Virus record (IMG/VR): IMGVR_UViG_3300046003_000260 | Span: 1 to 39,658 of that record | Reading direction: 5' to 3' (one strand) | Source of the DNA: a virus | Length of the DNA stretch: 39,658 nt | Shown here: in pieces, positions 30,099-39,658 of the stretch | Numbering within the stretch: position 1 is the stretch's first letter | Layout of the letters: each line of letters begins with the position of its first letter | Notes under the pieces: generated by a model | Told to the model about the DNA's origin: nothing | The model's database searches: none | What the model saw: the letters and a program-made list of their open reading frames with translations, nothing else | Translations under genes and position numbers: made by a program

Positions 30099-33000
30099 TT
30101 ATCCTTCCAATTCTTTCTTAAAAAATGTATAGAATATTTGTTGAAACTCTGGATTGCGCTTAATGATTTCAAGTGCTTGATCTGCTAACCATTTACGTTG
30201 ATTAATTGATGCTGCATTCTTAAGAGTCTTCATACCACTAGCAGCCAATGCTGCATCACGCAATACTATATAATCTCTTAATCCAGTTACTGCATCCGAA
30301 TCATCAAAACGAGGATCTTGAGCAGCGGCAGTTAACTGTAATAGAACTCTATCTTTTTTGTTAAAATCCATAGTTACTTCTCGACCTTTATAGTCATAGG
30401 ATTTTTTAAGTTCACTTACTCCTGCAGCAAAGCGCTTACTATCCCAGCCTTCGGCAGCAGAACGTGCAGCAAGTCTATCTTTAGCAGCATTATAACGCAA
30501 GTTAGTTGCCTTGGCTACAATTTGTTTTGGACTTAGATACTTTACACTAGCATTTAATTTAGACCAACTGTACATTTCTTTAGAGAAACCACCGTATGGA
30601 TATAGATAACCATAGATATCTTTGTATGTATCTAATACCGATGGATCTTGTTGAATAAGTTCATATGTTGATAAGTTGGTAGGGCCACCGCTGGTCTTAC
30701 CAATAATAGCATATACGGCCTCTGGACCATATAGATCTAAGAATTGAGCGTGGGCTTGTGTTGTGCCACCAAACTCTGCTCTCATCTTTAAGAAGTCTTC
30801 GTATAAGGCTGCTTGTAATTGTGTGTCGCCAGTCTTATCTTTTACTATAGCAGTAGGAATAAATGCATTTGGGTTAGGACTTAATAGTCCATTAAGACCA
30901 CGCATAATACTAAACCATTGAGAAAATTTGTCAGCATCTCTAGTTAATCTACCTTGATCTTCAGGTACATCAATGTTATAATCGCCACTAGATGCTAGAT
31001 ATGATAGTACTGGCGCAAAAGAAGATGCATAAGACTCTTCATTTCCTGCTAGTCCACCAAGCAAACGAGCCCAGTTATTGCTTATAAATCCACCCTCAAT
31101 TAATCCTTTTCCTTTGATATCAGGAGCACCATAGGGGTATAAGAATTGATTTACTTGTGCTTGGAGAGCAGGAGATAGTAACTTAACAGGATTTACTTTT
31201 AGTGTATTTAATACTTCGCTAGGTATAGTAATACCAGGACCAACTCCAGGCATAATTCCATTACCTTGTAGGGCAAAGTTAATGCTCATTGGGTCAGCAG
31301 ATGCAGCGTATGGACCTTGTGCAGATATGCCTTTACCAGTAATTAGGTTTGATACTAAGTTCATAGGCAGTGCGCCGTAAGGTACAAAGAATCTGCGTTG
31401 GCCATACTGTGGATCGTTATAAAAGAAACCTTGATTTGGATCGTAGTAATCTCTAGCATCTGAGAATTGATATAGTGATGAAGATGCAGGCTTGTTTAAC
31501 CAGTTCAATCCACGTGCAACAGAGTAGACTTTATCTGGATTATCTAAGGCTAGTTTACCCCAAGAAAGAATTGTATCTGCCCATGCCTGTCCGAATGGAG
31601 ATACAAGGCGCAATTGATGGAATAAAAGTCTACGTTCAGAGGCATTATAAAATAACTCTGCTACATGTTTTCCTGCATTAGCGGAAGCAATCTCATGTAT
31701 CTGATCTAACGAAATAGGGCCATTGCCTGGTGCATCTTTAATAGACTTATAAGCACCATGTTTTTTGCCAATGTTAATGTTTTTAATATTAACTAAAGAA
31801 CCTAATGATTCATCAATATTACTTTGTAGTTTTAAAATAGCATTGCCATCTAAAAGATTAGCGTATTGCTTAACAACATCCCAATACTTCATACGCCATT
31901 CAGGACCCATTGTGCTGGTCTTTTCAAATCTAACTGATGCCTCAAAAAAACCTTCTAGTTTTTGCATTACAACAGATTTTTCTTTTCCGCGCAATCTAAA
32001 TGTAACTTTTTGTGGAACTACCAATGGTACATTATCCCAATTGCCAGAATCCTTAAAGGCTAATTCTAATTGTTCTGCAAACTTACGGTTAGTGTCGGCG
32101 TTATCAGATCCTTTTAAATAACGCAGATTGTCAATTGCTTCATCAGCATTAGACGGTAGTTTTATTGCTACGCCATCTTTTATAAATTTGCGATCAGCAA
32201 TAAGTGTTCTAACAGAACTTAACCCGCCACCCAATTCATTTATACGTGCATTAACAGAGTTTGCCGAAGAGAATAAATAGGACTCTATAAGTTCTTTAGT
32301 TAAGAAATCTGCTTCATCTTCTTTACCTACTGCCCTAGCAAATGTTGCCCAACTTGTTTTTCCTTTTCCGTTTAAGAAAAATTCTACAGTCTTGGCAATT
32401 TCTACAGGGCTAGATGTATTCGTTTGTGCAACCTTGCGAGCAATTAAACTAGATGAAAGTATTTGTACTTGGCTAGCAAATCCATCCCACCAACCTGCTT
32501 CACCAAACTTCTTAGTAGTATAGTCCATCTTACTAAGAACCTTACCTATTTTTTCATCGTTAGCACCAAAGTTATCAGCAACCATAAAGGCTAAATAAGC
32601 ATCATTCTTAGCAGTAGTTGCTGCTACTTCATCTGCTACATCTTTTAGTTTTTCACCAGAGCGCATTGGCGTACCGTATACGGTGTTACGTACCGGATCT
32701 AAACGGTTAAGCAACTGGCGCCATTCTGGTCCATCTGTTTTGCCAAGCCACATACTTATTGCAGCAAGTGGATTGTTGTAAAATGATGTATGACCGCTAG
32801 CAAATACACGAACCTGTTCTTCCATAATATTGCGTACAATAAATGCTGGGCGAACAAGTACTGATTTTTTCCAAAAATTACCAATAGCCTCATCAGCAAA
32901 ACTAGTTATTAACTCTTTACCTTTTGATTTTCCACCAAGAGCACCCTTAGCCTTGCCACCACTTAAACTTAATATCTTCATTAGTTCATCAGCAGGTGGG

Positions 33001-34898
33001 AAGTAAAGATGAGAGTTTAAGAACTCGGAGTCCAAATGAATTCCATGAAGTTGAATTTTTTTGCCATTTAATGACATGATGTCAATAACACCATCATCTA
33101 CTTGACGGCTAGCCCAGAATTTGCTAAAACTATTTTCTTCCTTTAAGAAGAACTGTGTAGCATCTTGGAATCTTTTCATTAAACGTTCTGGCACGTCTGC
33201 TTCATTTGCTACTCTAATGGCTTGAAATGTTTTAGCAGATGCAGTGATACCAGCAATTCCTGGATCAGGAGCATTTAAGATTTCGTTAATAATTTTATTG
33301 CGCTCTGCTAGAGGTACTTTGCCTATAATCATATAAGCATCTGCTGTTTCAACAAGTGCTGCTGTATCATGTTTATGCACAACAGCGCCACGTGGAATTA
33401 CAGTATTGTATTTTTCAGACATGTTTGTATAAAACTTTTTCATAAAAGGAGCGCGTGCGAATGTTGCTGCTGCTCCACCTCTTAATGCTTTCGCTGCTAC
33501 TGGGGAGGCACCCTTTGTTATTTTTGATAATACTTGAGGAACAAAAGTTCCAGTTGTTGTACCACCTAGAGCGTCAAGTCCTAATCTACCTACGGCAGTT
33601 GCATCATCTCCAACAATACCACGAGCAAAGACTGTTAATACTTCTTCTCTTGTTGTAGCATTAGCAAGGTTTTTTGCAAGTTCGCCATCTAATTTTTTAT
33701 TAGACAAACGCCAAATTTGTGCAGCATCTGTCTGTTCTACTAGGTTATCTAGTAATGGTTCAAGACTTTTTCTTGAAAGAAACCCTGATATAGCATCTGG
33801 ATTAAGATTAATTGTACCAAGTTCGTCTTTTAATTTAACTTCTTTGTCGATAAGTTGACGAATATTACGCTGTGCTTCATTATAAGATTTAGGTTTATTT
33901 GCTGGGGAACCTAGATTAAATAAATCTTCCCGTGCTTTTTTAACCTCATCAAGTACAGAAGCATATTCTTTTTCTACTTCTGCTTTACGCACAGCATCTT
34001 TAGCAGCAACTACACCTTTTGTAGTACGTGTTTGTTGCTCTGTAATTCTTTTAAGGCGTAGTATCTTCCCACCTTTAGAGATAGGATCAGAATAAAATGA
34101 TAGTGCCATCTCGCCTACTGCATCAATTACAGCACCAGCACGGCTTTCAGGATGTCCACCTGTTAGTACCCATGATATAGGAGTAGCCACACTATATGGA
34201 CGGTAGCCAATAACTTTACCTTTATTATTTTTAATAGCAATCTTCATTACTTCTTTGGCTTTTTCGCGTGCTAAAAACCCTGCACCTGATGTTTCGCTAA
34301 TAAAGAAACCTTGGCCTATGTCAATTTGGCCTTTGTCCATTTTTTGCTTTATTGCTTGGTACAATGTAAATTGTTCTAAGTTTTGTTTAGCAAAAGGATT
34401 CCATACTGCTTCTAGTCTTTGATTTTTTTCTTTTTCAGTATAGTTTCCTTGGTTGCTAAGTACAGATATAGCAGATGCAGTATTCCTTGCACCCATGTTT
34501 ATGCCTTCTATAACAGTTTGTACCGGCAATACAGCAACTCTGGTTACTGATTTAAGTGCGCCCCAAATTTTTCCTCTTACGCTGTTCTGAAATCTTGCAT
34601 TCTCAGCATCTTGTGCTTCTTTAATTTGATTACGTTTGCGTTGCTCTTTAGTTTGTGCATCTATAGTAGCAATCTTCTGCGCTAATTCGTTGTCTCCACC
34701 TACATTGTATGACGATAGAGCACTGAATGTACCGGCGGATAAGCCTGGATTTTTGGCAAGTAGATCTCTTGCTATGGCAGGATCAATATTTGCTAAGTCA
34801 TTAGAAGAAGAAGAGTATTTTGGTGGAACAATTGCTTTAACACCCTCAACAATTGGAAGACCGTTAGCGTCTTTTTTGTATTTAGGGTATGTTGTCAT
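30099..34898 (-). CDS. Very large virion/ejection protein
   Basis: A 1599-residue protein, the largest in the window. It is mostly helical and has no recognised enzyme motif on inspection: no lysozyme or transglycosylase Glu motif was found. Segments near residue 100-140 and 460-490 are hydrophobic or amphipathic. The stretch VRPAFIVRNIMEEQVRVFASG lies in the middle. Its size, with a capsid operon position after the portal, fits an internal protein ejected with DNA, as the gp16-like proteins of podoviruses. A tape measure protein is an alternative, but it lies before the capsid gene and no tail-tube gene is near. Confidence 0.6.
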   Translation of the reverse strand: MTTYPKYKKDANGLPIVEGVKAIVPPKYSSSSNDLANIDPAIARDLLAKNPGLSAGTFSALSSYNVGGDNELAQKIATIDAQTKEQRKRNQIKEAQDAENARFQNSVRGKIWGALKSVTRVAVLPVQTVIEGINMGARNTASAISVLSNQGNYTEKEKNQRLEAVWNPFAKQNLEQFTLYQAIKQKMDKGQIDIGQGFFISETSGAGFLAREKAKEVMKIAIKNNKGKVIGYRPYSVATPISWVLTGGHPESRAGAVIDAVGEMALSFYSDPISKGGKILRLKRITEQQTRTTKGVVAAKDAVRKAEVEKEYASVLDEVKKAREDLFNLGSPANKPKSYNEAQRNIRQLIDKEVKLKDELGTINLNPDAISGFLSRKSLEPLLDNLVEQTDAAQIWRLSNKKLDGELAKNLANATTREEVLTVFARGIVGDDATAVGRLGLDALGGTTTGTFVPQVLSKITKGASPVAAKALRGGAAATFARAPFMKKFYTNMSEKYNTVIPRGAVVHKHDTAALVETADAYMIIGKVPLAERNKIINEILNAPDPGIAGITASAKTFQAIRVANEADVPERLMKRFQDATQFFLKEENSFSKFWASRQVDDGVIDIMSLNGKKIQLHGIHLDSEFLNSHLYFPPADELMKILSLSGGKAKGALGGKSKGKELITSFADEAIGNFWKKSVLVRPAFIVRNIMEEQVRVFASGHTSFYNNPLAAISMWLGKTDGPEWRQLLNRLDPVRNTVYGTPMRSGEKLKDVADEVAATTAKNDAYLAFMVADNFGANDEKIGKVLSKMDYTTKKFGEAGWWDGFASQVQILSSSLIARKVAQTNTSSPVEIAKTVEFFLNGKGKTSWATFARAVGKEDEADFLTKELIESYLFSSANSVNARINELGGGLSSVRTLIADRKFIKDGVAIKLPSNADEAIDNLRYLKGSDNADTNRKFAEQLELAFKDSGNWDNVPLVVPQKVTFRLRGKEKSVVMQKLEGFFEASVRFEKTSTMGPEWRMKYWDVVKQYANLLDGNAILKLQSNIDESLGSLVNIKNINIGKKHGAYKSIKDAPGNGPISLDQIHEIASANAGKHVAELFYNASERRLLFHQLRLVSPFGQAWADTILSWGKLALDNPDKVYSVARGLNWLNKPASSSLYQFSDARDYYDPNQGFFYNDPQYGQRRFFVPYGALPMNLVSNLITGKGISAQGPYAASADPMSINFALQGNGIMPGVGPGITIPSEVLNTLKVNPVKLLSPALQAQVNQFLYPYGAPDIKGKGLIEGGFISNNWARLLGGLAGNEESYASSFAPVLSYLASSGDYNIDVPEDQGRLTRDADKFSQWFSIMRGLNGLLSPNPNAFIPTAIVKDKTGDTQLQAALYEDFLKMRAEFGGTTQAHAQFLDLYGPEAVYAIIGKTSGGPTNLSTYELIQQDPSVLDTYKDIYGYLYPYGGFSKEMYSWSKLNASVKYLSPKQIVAKATNLRYNAAKDRLAARSAAEGWDSKRFAAGVSELKKSYDYKGREVTMDFNKKDRVLLQLTAAAQDPRFDDSDAVTGLRDYIVLRDAALAASGMKTLKNAASINQRKWLADQALEIIKRNPEFQQIFYTFFKKELEG

Positions 34899-35350
34899 AT
34901 CCTACCATCTTCGCCTAGCGCTTGAATAATCAAACGTAGGTCTTCGTTGCGGGGATCTTGCATGTAGAGTGCTTGAATTGCACGAATTGCAGGATCATCT
35001 TCTTTAGGAGGAGTAGGTAAGCCAAGAACACTAGAGTCTGGGCCAGGACCAAAGTCCATTCCAGCAGTAATAGGCTCATCTGGGCGCTGTGTTGGCTCAA
35101 ACATACCTACAGTAGGTGGCATCTGTGGTGCTTGTGTAGCACTATCAGCACTTACTTGCGCTGATGCTACAGGATTGCCTGCCATTGGTGCCGAAGTCTG
35201 TTGTTGCATTTGTGCTTGCCCTTGACCATAGGGCAAACCTGACATATACTTTGCTGATTGTGTTGGTCCACCATCTGTACGTTGTGACATAGCACCCGGT
35301 CCTGATACTGGAGCAGGATTATTAGGTTCGCGGTATCCTCCACTAGCCAT
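34895..35350 (-). CDS. Pro/Gln-rich linker protein
   Basis: A 151-residue low-complexity protein rich in Gly, Pro, Gln, Ala and Ser (QGQAQMQQQTSAPM). The C-terminal 40 residues are an ordered acidic helix (DPAIRAIQALYMQDPRNEDL). It resembles small disordered proteins beside portals in actinophages. ATGA overlap with the giant gene. Function unknown. Confidence 0.6.
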   Translation of the reverse strand: MASGGYREPNNPAPVSGPGAMSQRTDGGPTQSAKYMSGLPYGQGQAQMQQQTSAPMAGNPVASAQVSADSATQAPQMPPTVGMFEPTQRPDEPITAGMDFGPGPDSSVLGLPTPPKEDDPAIRAIQALYMQDPRNEDLRLIIQALGEDGRI

Positions 35351-35595
35351 TAGTCATCCTCCTCTAAATCTGATTCGTAAATATCGTTTTCAATTGAATA
35401 GTACAACATACCAGTAGCAGTCCAAGGTGATATAGAATCACTAATGTGTGTTGCTACGTATCGTTCTCCAGCAAAATCTGCCCATTCGGTTACTAATATC
35501 CAACCGGTACAGATTTGATTCTTTGCTTCTACATCTTCTTTAGCGATTACTTTAATAACTTCATCTATTTTATTTGATAAAGCGTCCCCTGACAT
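35350..35595 (-). CDS. Small conserved actinophage head-region protein
   Basis: An 81-residue acidic protein containing GWILVTEWADFAGERYVATH and ending in ESDLEEDD. The WILVxEWAD-x-GERY pattern is familiar from actinophage genomes near the portal gene; no function assigned. It starts one base after the portal stop and overlaps the next gene (TAATG). Confidence 0.65.
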   Translation of the reverse strand: MSGDALSNKIDEVIKVIAKEDVEAKNQICTGWILVTEWADFAGERYVATHISDSISPWTATGMLYYSIENDIYESDLEEDD

Positions 35596-35596
35596 A

Positions 35597-37399
35597 TTAA
35601 CCTACCGCTCTACGATTAACCATTCTAACGCTTGAGTTTGCTTCGCCTGATCCACTTAGACTAGATAATAGACTTTGTATGTCTGGTGGTTGTTGAGGTG
35701 GTGCCTCTATCGTTGCGCCTTCTGGTGAAGGAGCGCCCCCCGTTGGAGAGCCGGGAGCAGGGGACGTTTGCTCAACCATAGGCGCTGCTCCAGCGGAGGG
35801 AACCTGTTCAGGAGCCGGAGGAGGAGGTGCAAAGATTTTATCAATTGCATCTTCAATCGTCTGGCCCTTTTGCCGTGCCTTTATGACAGCAGCAATCTTA
35901 CGAACAATTTCTGAGGTGTCCCCACCTGTAGCAGCCATCTGTGGAATGGCTTGTGTATATGCTTGTAAAGATCCTAGAAGTGCTGCACGCATATCTTCGA
36001 TCTCTATTTTCTCTTGCTCTTGTGTAACATTGACACCAAATGGTAGTTCACGCATAGCCATATCCTTAGATATTAACTTACCACCTAGTGCTTGTAGCAT
36101 AAAGATAAGACCTTGTGCTGGGTTAAGGCCAGCCAACATACCATATCGAACATCAGATGAGTAATCACTCTTGATATCTTTAGATGGTAGGTAGGTTACT
36201 TCATAAGGTGCGCCAGCATCTACACCACGAATAGTCTTCTCAAAGTTAAAGAACTTCTCATCTACTTCAAAACAAATGCTCATTACATCAGTAAGGGCCT
36301 TAGCAAAGATAGCCTGAGCAGATTTAACTTGCGTATCAAAGGCACCCATGAGTGCTTGTACACCTTGACCTGTAATAACAGATGCATCAATGTTTCCTGT
36401 ACGACCTTCAGGGTAACGTGTGCCAACACGAAGTTCTGCATTAAGAAGATCTGATTCTTGGAATGCACCTTGTGGGAGAGTTAACTCTACACGACGTACG
36501 CCTGCAGGATTTGATGTACGAATAACTGCGTCTCCACCAAGTTGTAACTCTTGTACATCTTGTGGTAGAACAATAGGAGCCTGCACAGATTTTTCTGCTG
36601 CTTCCATTGCAAGCATTGCAAAACGATTACGAAGTAATTGAATACCTAGAACATCATCAAACTGTCCACGCATCTCACCATCAACGGATGGGCGGCGTGC
36701 AACAACTACCATCATACGACCAATAGGATTTGCGGCCTGTGATAGTACTAAGTTATTTCTATTAGGTAAAAAGATTACTGATTGATCTTGGTCATAGTAG
36801 CGGATCATATCTACTGTAGAATTAAGATCTTGCTTGTAGCCCATGCTACCAAGAATTTCACGATCATACTCTGGGAACTGTGTAGCAAGTTCACCTAGTG
36901 TAAGTGTGTAGCGTTTAGCAAAAGCAATACAACGACCAAAGCGATCAAACTCAGGATAAGATCCAATAGGATTTTCTACACGAACGCTAGGCAATCCTGC
37001 TTCTTGATCTAATTCAATGATGAAAGGAATGAAACCGTAGGTAATATATTGATCTGCACCACTGTACATCTGTACTTGTAGGTCTGAATGACGGAAGTAG
37101 TTCGATGCAATACGTGTGCGACGATCTGCAAACTGACGTGCTTTGTCTGAAACTTGATTAGAGGTAGAGCAATTGACAGCAGGAAGAGGGGCCATTACTT
37201 CAGATAGATCGCGTGCTACGATATCAATAAAGTTAGCAACAACGTTTTGATTTACGCCATCTGGAAAGAAGTCAGGATAGACTTCAGCAATATTACCTTG
37301 ACGTACAGACAAAACATCTTGGGCCCGGGAATCCCGTTGGCGAGCACGATAGCGTAGAGAATCTACACGCGCTGCAATCTGTTCAATTGATAATGCCAT
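35597..37399 (-). CDS. Portal protein
   Basis: A 600-residue protein following the terminase. It has a portal-like body: early helices (SLRYRARQRDSRAQDV), the VVANFIDIVARDLSEVM segment, then RVENPIGSYPEFDRFGR, and a long helix (ALMGAFDTQVKSAQAIFAKAL). The C-terminal 90 residues are Pro/Ala/Ser-rich and disordered, as in many portals. It forms the dodecameric DNA channel. TAGGAATTAA precedes the ATG. Confidence 0.8.
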   Translation of the reverse strand: MALSIEQIAARVDSLRYRARQRDSRAQDVLSVRQGNIAEVYPDFFPDGVNQNVVANFIDIVARDLSEVMAPLPAVNCSTSNQVSDKARQFADRRTRIASNYFRHSDLQVQMYSGADQYITYGFIPFIIELDQEAGLPSVRVENPIGSYPEFDRFGRCIAFAKRYTLTLGELATQFPEYDREILGSMGYKQDLNSTVDMIRYYDQDQSVIFLPNRNNLVLSQAANPIGRMMVVVARRPSVDGEMRGQFDDVLGIQLLRNRFAMLAMEAAEKSVQAPIVLPQDVQELQLGGDAVIRTSNPAGVRRVELTLPQGAFQESDLLNAELRVGTRYPEGRTGNIDASVITGQGVQALMGAFDTQVKSAQAIFAKALTDVMSICFEVDEKFFNFEKTIRGVDAGAPYEVTYLPSKDIKSDYSSDVRYGMLAGLNPAQGLIFMLQALGGKLISKDMAMRELPFGVNVTQEQEKIEIEDMRAALLGSLQAYTQAIPQMAATGGDTSEIVRKIAAVIKARQKGQTIEDAIDKIFAPPPPAPEQVPSAGAAPMVEQTSPAPGSPTGGAPSPEGATIEAPPQQPPDIQSLLSSLSGSGEANSSVRMVNRRAVG

Positions 37400-37406
37400 T
37401 TAATTC

Positions 37407-39263
37407 CTAACCATAGTGATCTTGCCATTGTTCTGCGATCATGTCATCTACATTTATTGTCATACGATTTGCCATCTGTGAGCGTGTTGCCCAACGATTA
37501 CTTTGATACTGACCTACTCTAGTAGATTGCTGCATTAATTCACGAACGCGAATGATAGCAAACCATAGAGCCATCACACAGTCAGTAGGGTTCCTAGTTT
37601 CAGGTCTCCATGTAAGCATCTGTTGTGTTAAAGCCTTTAATCCTTCCGAACTTTCATTCGAAGGTAGTTCAATAATATTGTTATCTTGGAAGCGACCATC
37701 ACGGGCAGTTCCAAAAAGACCAGCCATAGAAGCAACGCCGAAACCGACATCCCACTTATTCTTGCCGGTGAAGTGCGAGTTGAGTTGCGTCCCATATTGT
37801 GCTAACCAATTCCGTAAATCATCATCTAAGGCGTAAGCCTTCTGATGTGCGTTGATTTCAATTCTAAGTTCTTGTGGTCGGTACTTCTCGACCCACTCTT
37901 CTATTAAAGCACGGATCTTCATAGGATTAGGTTCTGTCATATTGACACAATCTAATACATATATCTTACCATCAGAGCGGTTATAGGTTACAATCACTGC
38001 TGCTGTATTGCCAGTCATAGCAGGATCAAGTCCCATTACAGTGTAAGCACCGTCAATATGTTTAGGATGTCCCGCAGCGCCAGGCTTTAATGGGCCGCGC
38101 TTTCTCATACCATTTGTAGAACCAGTAAGACATACAGGGGCAAAGATTGAATCTTCTTGTATGTCTTCTTGTTGATAGACCATAGCCCAAACCGAAGGAG
38201 CAACTTCGCTACGTCGGGTAAATAGTGCTGGTCCATCCCATTTTTGATAAAGACCTGTCTCGTCTGGCTCATCGCGGTCAGTTTCTGGGCGATCGGTCCT
38301 AGGCCAGAGAGTTTTCCAGTTGGCAGGTTTCTCATCAAATTCGAGAACTGCCGGCATGGCAAAATAAGTAAAGGGGCTTTTGCCCCCGCTCCATTGACCA
38401 GGGTCCCTAATCTGTCGATAAAGATCGACGGGAGCGACACGGGTTCCTACTACTAGCAGTTTTCCGTGCCGTCCCAAACGGGTGATAACGTCTTTCTGAA
38501 GCCATTCAATTTGCTTTTCCCATTCATGGGCATTGCCGTTCATCACCACATCATCTAGGATAATCAGGTCGGCACGTGCGCCGTAGATCTGAGATCCAAA
38601 TCCAAGTGCTTGAACCGTAGGGTCCTTCTCACCTGAATCTCTTCCTGCACCTAGGTAGATCATATCAGCACTCCATGAAGTAGAGTCTGATTTGTATCCA
38701 CCAGAGGGGCCGAAGGCCACCTGCATCTTAGTCCAGTTAGGATGTGATAGTCTAGCCTTGATAGCCGAAAGAAATTTTCTAGCCATACCTTGAGTCTTAG
38801 AGACGACAATGATACGGACGTTAGGGTCTGTTGCCACCCGGTAAGTCACATAGTTAATAGTAATGACCGTAGACTTGGCGTGCTCTGGGGGTACGTTAAT
38901 AAGTACCCGGTTATCGGCATTCTGCTCAAAGGTCATAGCCGGATGCACCCAGCGGGGTGGGCGACCTTCAATTAGGTCGATCCAGTCCAGGTGATGTTCA
39001 AATAACTTAGTATCTAGGAATTGCTCGCAGAAGTCCTCAAAGGAGATATTCTTTAATTCTGATAGATCTGATTTGACGCCCTTGCCTTCAAGGCGGGCTT
39101 TTTCGGCTAGGGTCTTGAACTCTGGGTCTTGGAAGGTCCACTGCCGGTAGGCTGATTCTGTTCTACCTACTGCATCCATAGCCATCTTGATGTTCTGGCC
39201 CTGCGATAGGAGGGCTATGACCATCTTTTGGGAGTCTTCTTTGGATAGATTCTTTGTAGCCAA
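37407..39263 (-). CDS. terL: Terminase large subunit with N-terminal HTH
   Basis: A 618-residue packaging motor. Residues 12-59 form a helix-turn-helix-like segment (IALLSQGQNIKMAMDAVG, then a DPEFKTLAEKA tail) of the kind normally found in small terminase subunits. The ATPase follows: Walker A-like VPPEHAKST (124-132), Walker B LIILDDVV and the coupling motif VVGTRV. The nuclease has GLDPAMTGN, RIEIN and a downstream DVGFG. The start is TTG at 39263, with AGGGG five bases before it; a TTG at 39311 would give 634 residues but lacks a ribosome site. First gene of the late block; no separate small subunit is recognised. Confidence 0.85.
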   Translation of the reverse strand: MATKNLSKEDSQKMVIALLSQGQNIKMAMDAVGRTESAYRQWTFQDPEFKTLAEKARLEGKGVKSDLSELKNISFEDFCEQFLDTKLFEHHLDWIDLIEGRPPRWVHPAMTFEQNADNRVLINVPPEHAKSTVITINYVTYRVATDPNVRIIVVSKTQGMARKFLSAIKARLSHPNWTKMQVAFGPSGGYKSDSTSWSADMIYLGAGRDSGEKDPTVQALGFGSQIYGARADLIILDDVVMNGNAHEWEKQIEWLQKDVITRLGRHGKLLVVGTRVAPVDLYRQIRDPGQWSGGKSPFTYFAMPAVLEFDEKPANWKTLWPRTDRPETDRDEPDETGLYQKWDGPALFTRRSEVAPSVWAMVYQQEDIQEDSIFAPVCLTGSTNGMRKRGPLKPGAAGHPKHIDGAYTVMGLDPAMTGNTAAVIVTYNRSDGKIYVLDCVNMTEPNPMKIRALIEEWVEKYRPQELRIEINAHQKAYALDDDLRNWLAQYGTQLNSHFTGKNKWDVGFGVASMAGLFGTARDGRFQDNNIIELPSNESSEGLKALTQQMLTWRPETRNPTDCVMALWFAIIRVRELMQQSTRVGQYQSNRWATRSQMANRMTINVDDMIAEQWQDHYG

Positions 39264-39311
39264 TTTGTCCCCTAATAACGTCAATCTAACGGTTCTTCGT
39301 AGTAGGCACAA

Positions 39312-39544
39312 ATGTGGCCATATAGAGATATATAATATATTATATCTATTATTATGGAGTTCCGGGTTAAAGGAGGAACTCCTTATATTATATTAATTAT
39401 ATATACATATAAGATAACCTGTAGTTTACGCAAAACCGAACACTATCTTTAAATATATTATTATATACGCCCCCCTATTATATATAGCCGCAGGTCAGAG
39501 ACCTGACGGCGTAACAAAAAGTTTTTACGGGAGACATAATATAT
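39312..39544. promoter_or_regulatory. AT-rich control region upstream of the terminase
   Basis: This stretch has many TATAAT-like runs, any of which could serve the leftward late transcript, but no convincing -35. It includes GGAGTTCC/GGAACTCC (39356-39363 with 39375-39382), an 8-bp stem. Short frames here (for example ATG at 39354) have no support. It continues into the iteron and DnaA-box region across the junction. Confidence 0.5.
39487..39510 (+). terminator. Strong hairpin followed by A5-G-T5
   Basis: GCCG-CAGGTC pairs with GACCTG-A-CGGC around an AGA loop: 10 bp with one bulged A. GTAACAAAAAG and then TTTTT follow on the plus strand, so the T-run begins eleven bases after the stem. It may terminate rightward transcripts, act as a structured origin element or mark the border of the leftward late operon. 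Confidence 0.5.
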
Positions 39545-39586
39545 ATGCATGAGGCGATTTATACTACTATGGGTCAAATGTCCTAT

Positions 39587-39658
39587 GATGTCCGTTTTGT
39601 CATACTATGTTCTCTATGTCCTATTGGCGTAGTAGATGTCCGATTTGCCCCATTAGGG
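39587..39658. repeat. Terminal direct repeat (copy 2)
   Basis: Second copy of the 72-base repeat at 1-72, identical throughout. Joining the two copies gives a circle of about 39,586 bases in which the terminase and the plus-strand accessory genes flank one shared non-coding control region. Confidence 0.9.

Noticed and set aside
30099-34898. Tape measure protein
   Set aside because: The length fits, but the gene lies between portal and capsid genes, with no tail-tube or chaperone frameshift pair next to it, so an internal/ejection protein is more likely.
39545-39658. Open frame from ATG 39545 that would run over the circle junction to about position 143 (Cys-rich, about 62 residues)
   Set aside because: It is read through the iteron repeats and into the first DnaA box, has only a weak ribosome site at a poor distance, and its cysteines come from the repeated TGTCC motif.

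Overview
This window looks like the complete genome of a double-stranded DNA phage, assembled as a circular contig. The first 72 bases (1-72) are repeated exactly as the last 72 (39587-39658), so the unique length is about 39,586 bases. The host is probably an actinobacterium. A WhiB-type iron-sulfur regulator is encoded at 4631-4954, the DnaA boxes at 139-199 include the actinobacterial form TTGTCCACA, and one strong promoter would give a leaderless mRNA. WhiB genes and this size range are known from metagenomic phages of freshwater acI-type actinobacteria, so that habitat is a reasonable inference. No integrase, repressor or tRNA gene was recognised, which suggests a lytic phage.

Layout. 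(1) Positions 39312-531, read across the circle junction, hold no convincing gene. They contain AT-rich DNA, hairpins, iteron-like ATGTCCGA repeats, a DnaA-box cluster and two sigma-70 type promoters, and form a likely replication origin and control region. (2) Positions 532-5891 on the plus strand are a run of small, often ATGA-overlapping accessory genes. They include an amidoligase next to a class II glutamine amidotransferase, WhiB, an exported lysozyme-like protein, zinc-ribbon proteins and tiny membrane proteins. (3) Positions 12278-5807 on the minus strand are a replication and nucleotide-metabolism operon: an Fe-S RecB/Cas4-like nuclease in two overlapping frames, a DnaB-like ATPase, two small nucleases, a primase split into zinc-finger and TOPRIM frames, a DUF1599-like protein, a metallophosphoesterase, a methyltransferase and a sigma-like factor. 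(4) Positions 12475-12887 on the plus strand hold two small genes that end in a shared bidirectional terminator. (5) Positions 39263-12895 on the minus strand are one long virion and lysis block: terminase, portal, very large internal or injection-type proteins, scaffold, N4-gp56-like capsid protein, a cluster of tiny lysine-rich proteins, a glycosyltransferase, connector, tail fibres and adhesins, then the endolysin and holin candidates.

Within each block genes overlap by 1-8 bases (TAATG, ATGA), which points to translational coupling and a few long transcripts. No tape-measure, sheath or tail-tube set was recognised, so a podovirus-like particle is inferred, but not proven. The most notable items are the origin region, the amidoligase/amidotransferase pair, a compact three-way-junction RNA at 851-895, two replication genes each split by the same +1 frame change (one dividing an Fe-S cluster), and a terminase with a helix-turn-helix at its N terminus and no separate small subunit.
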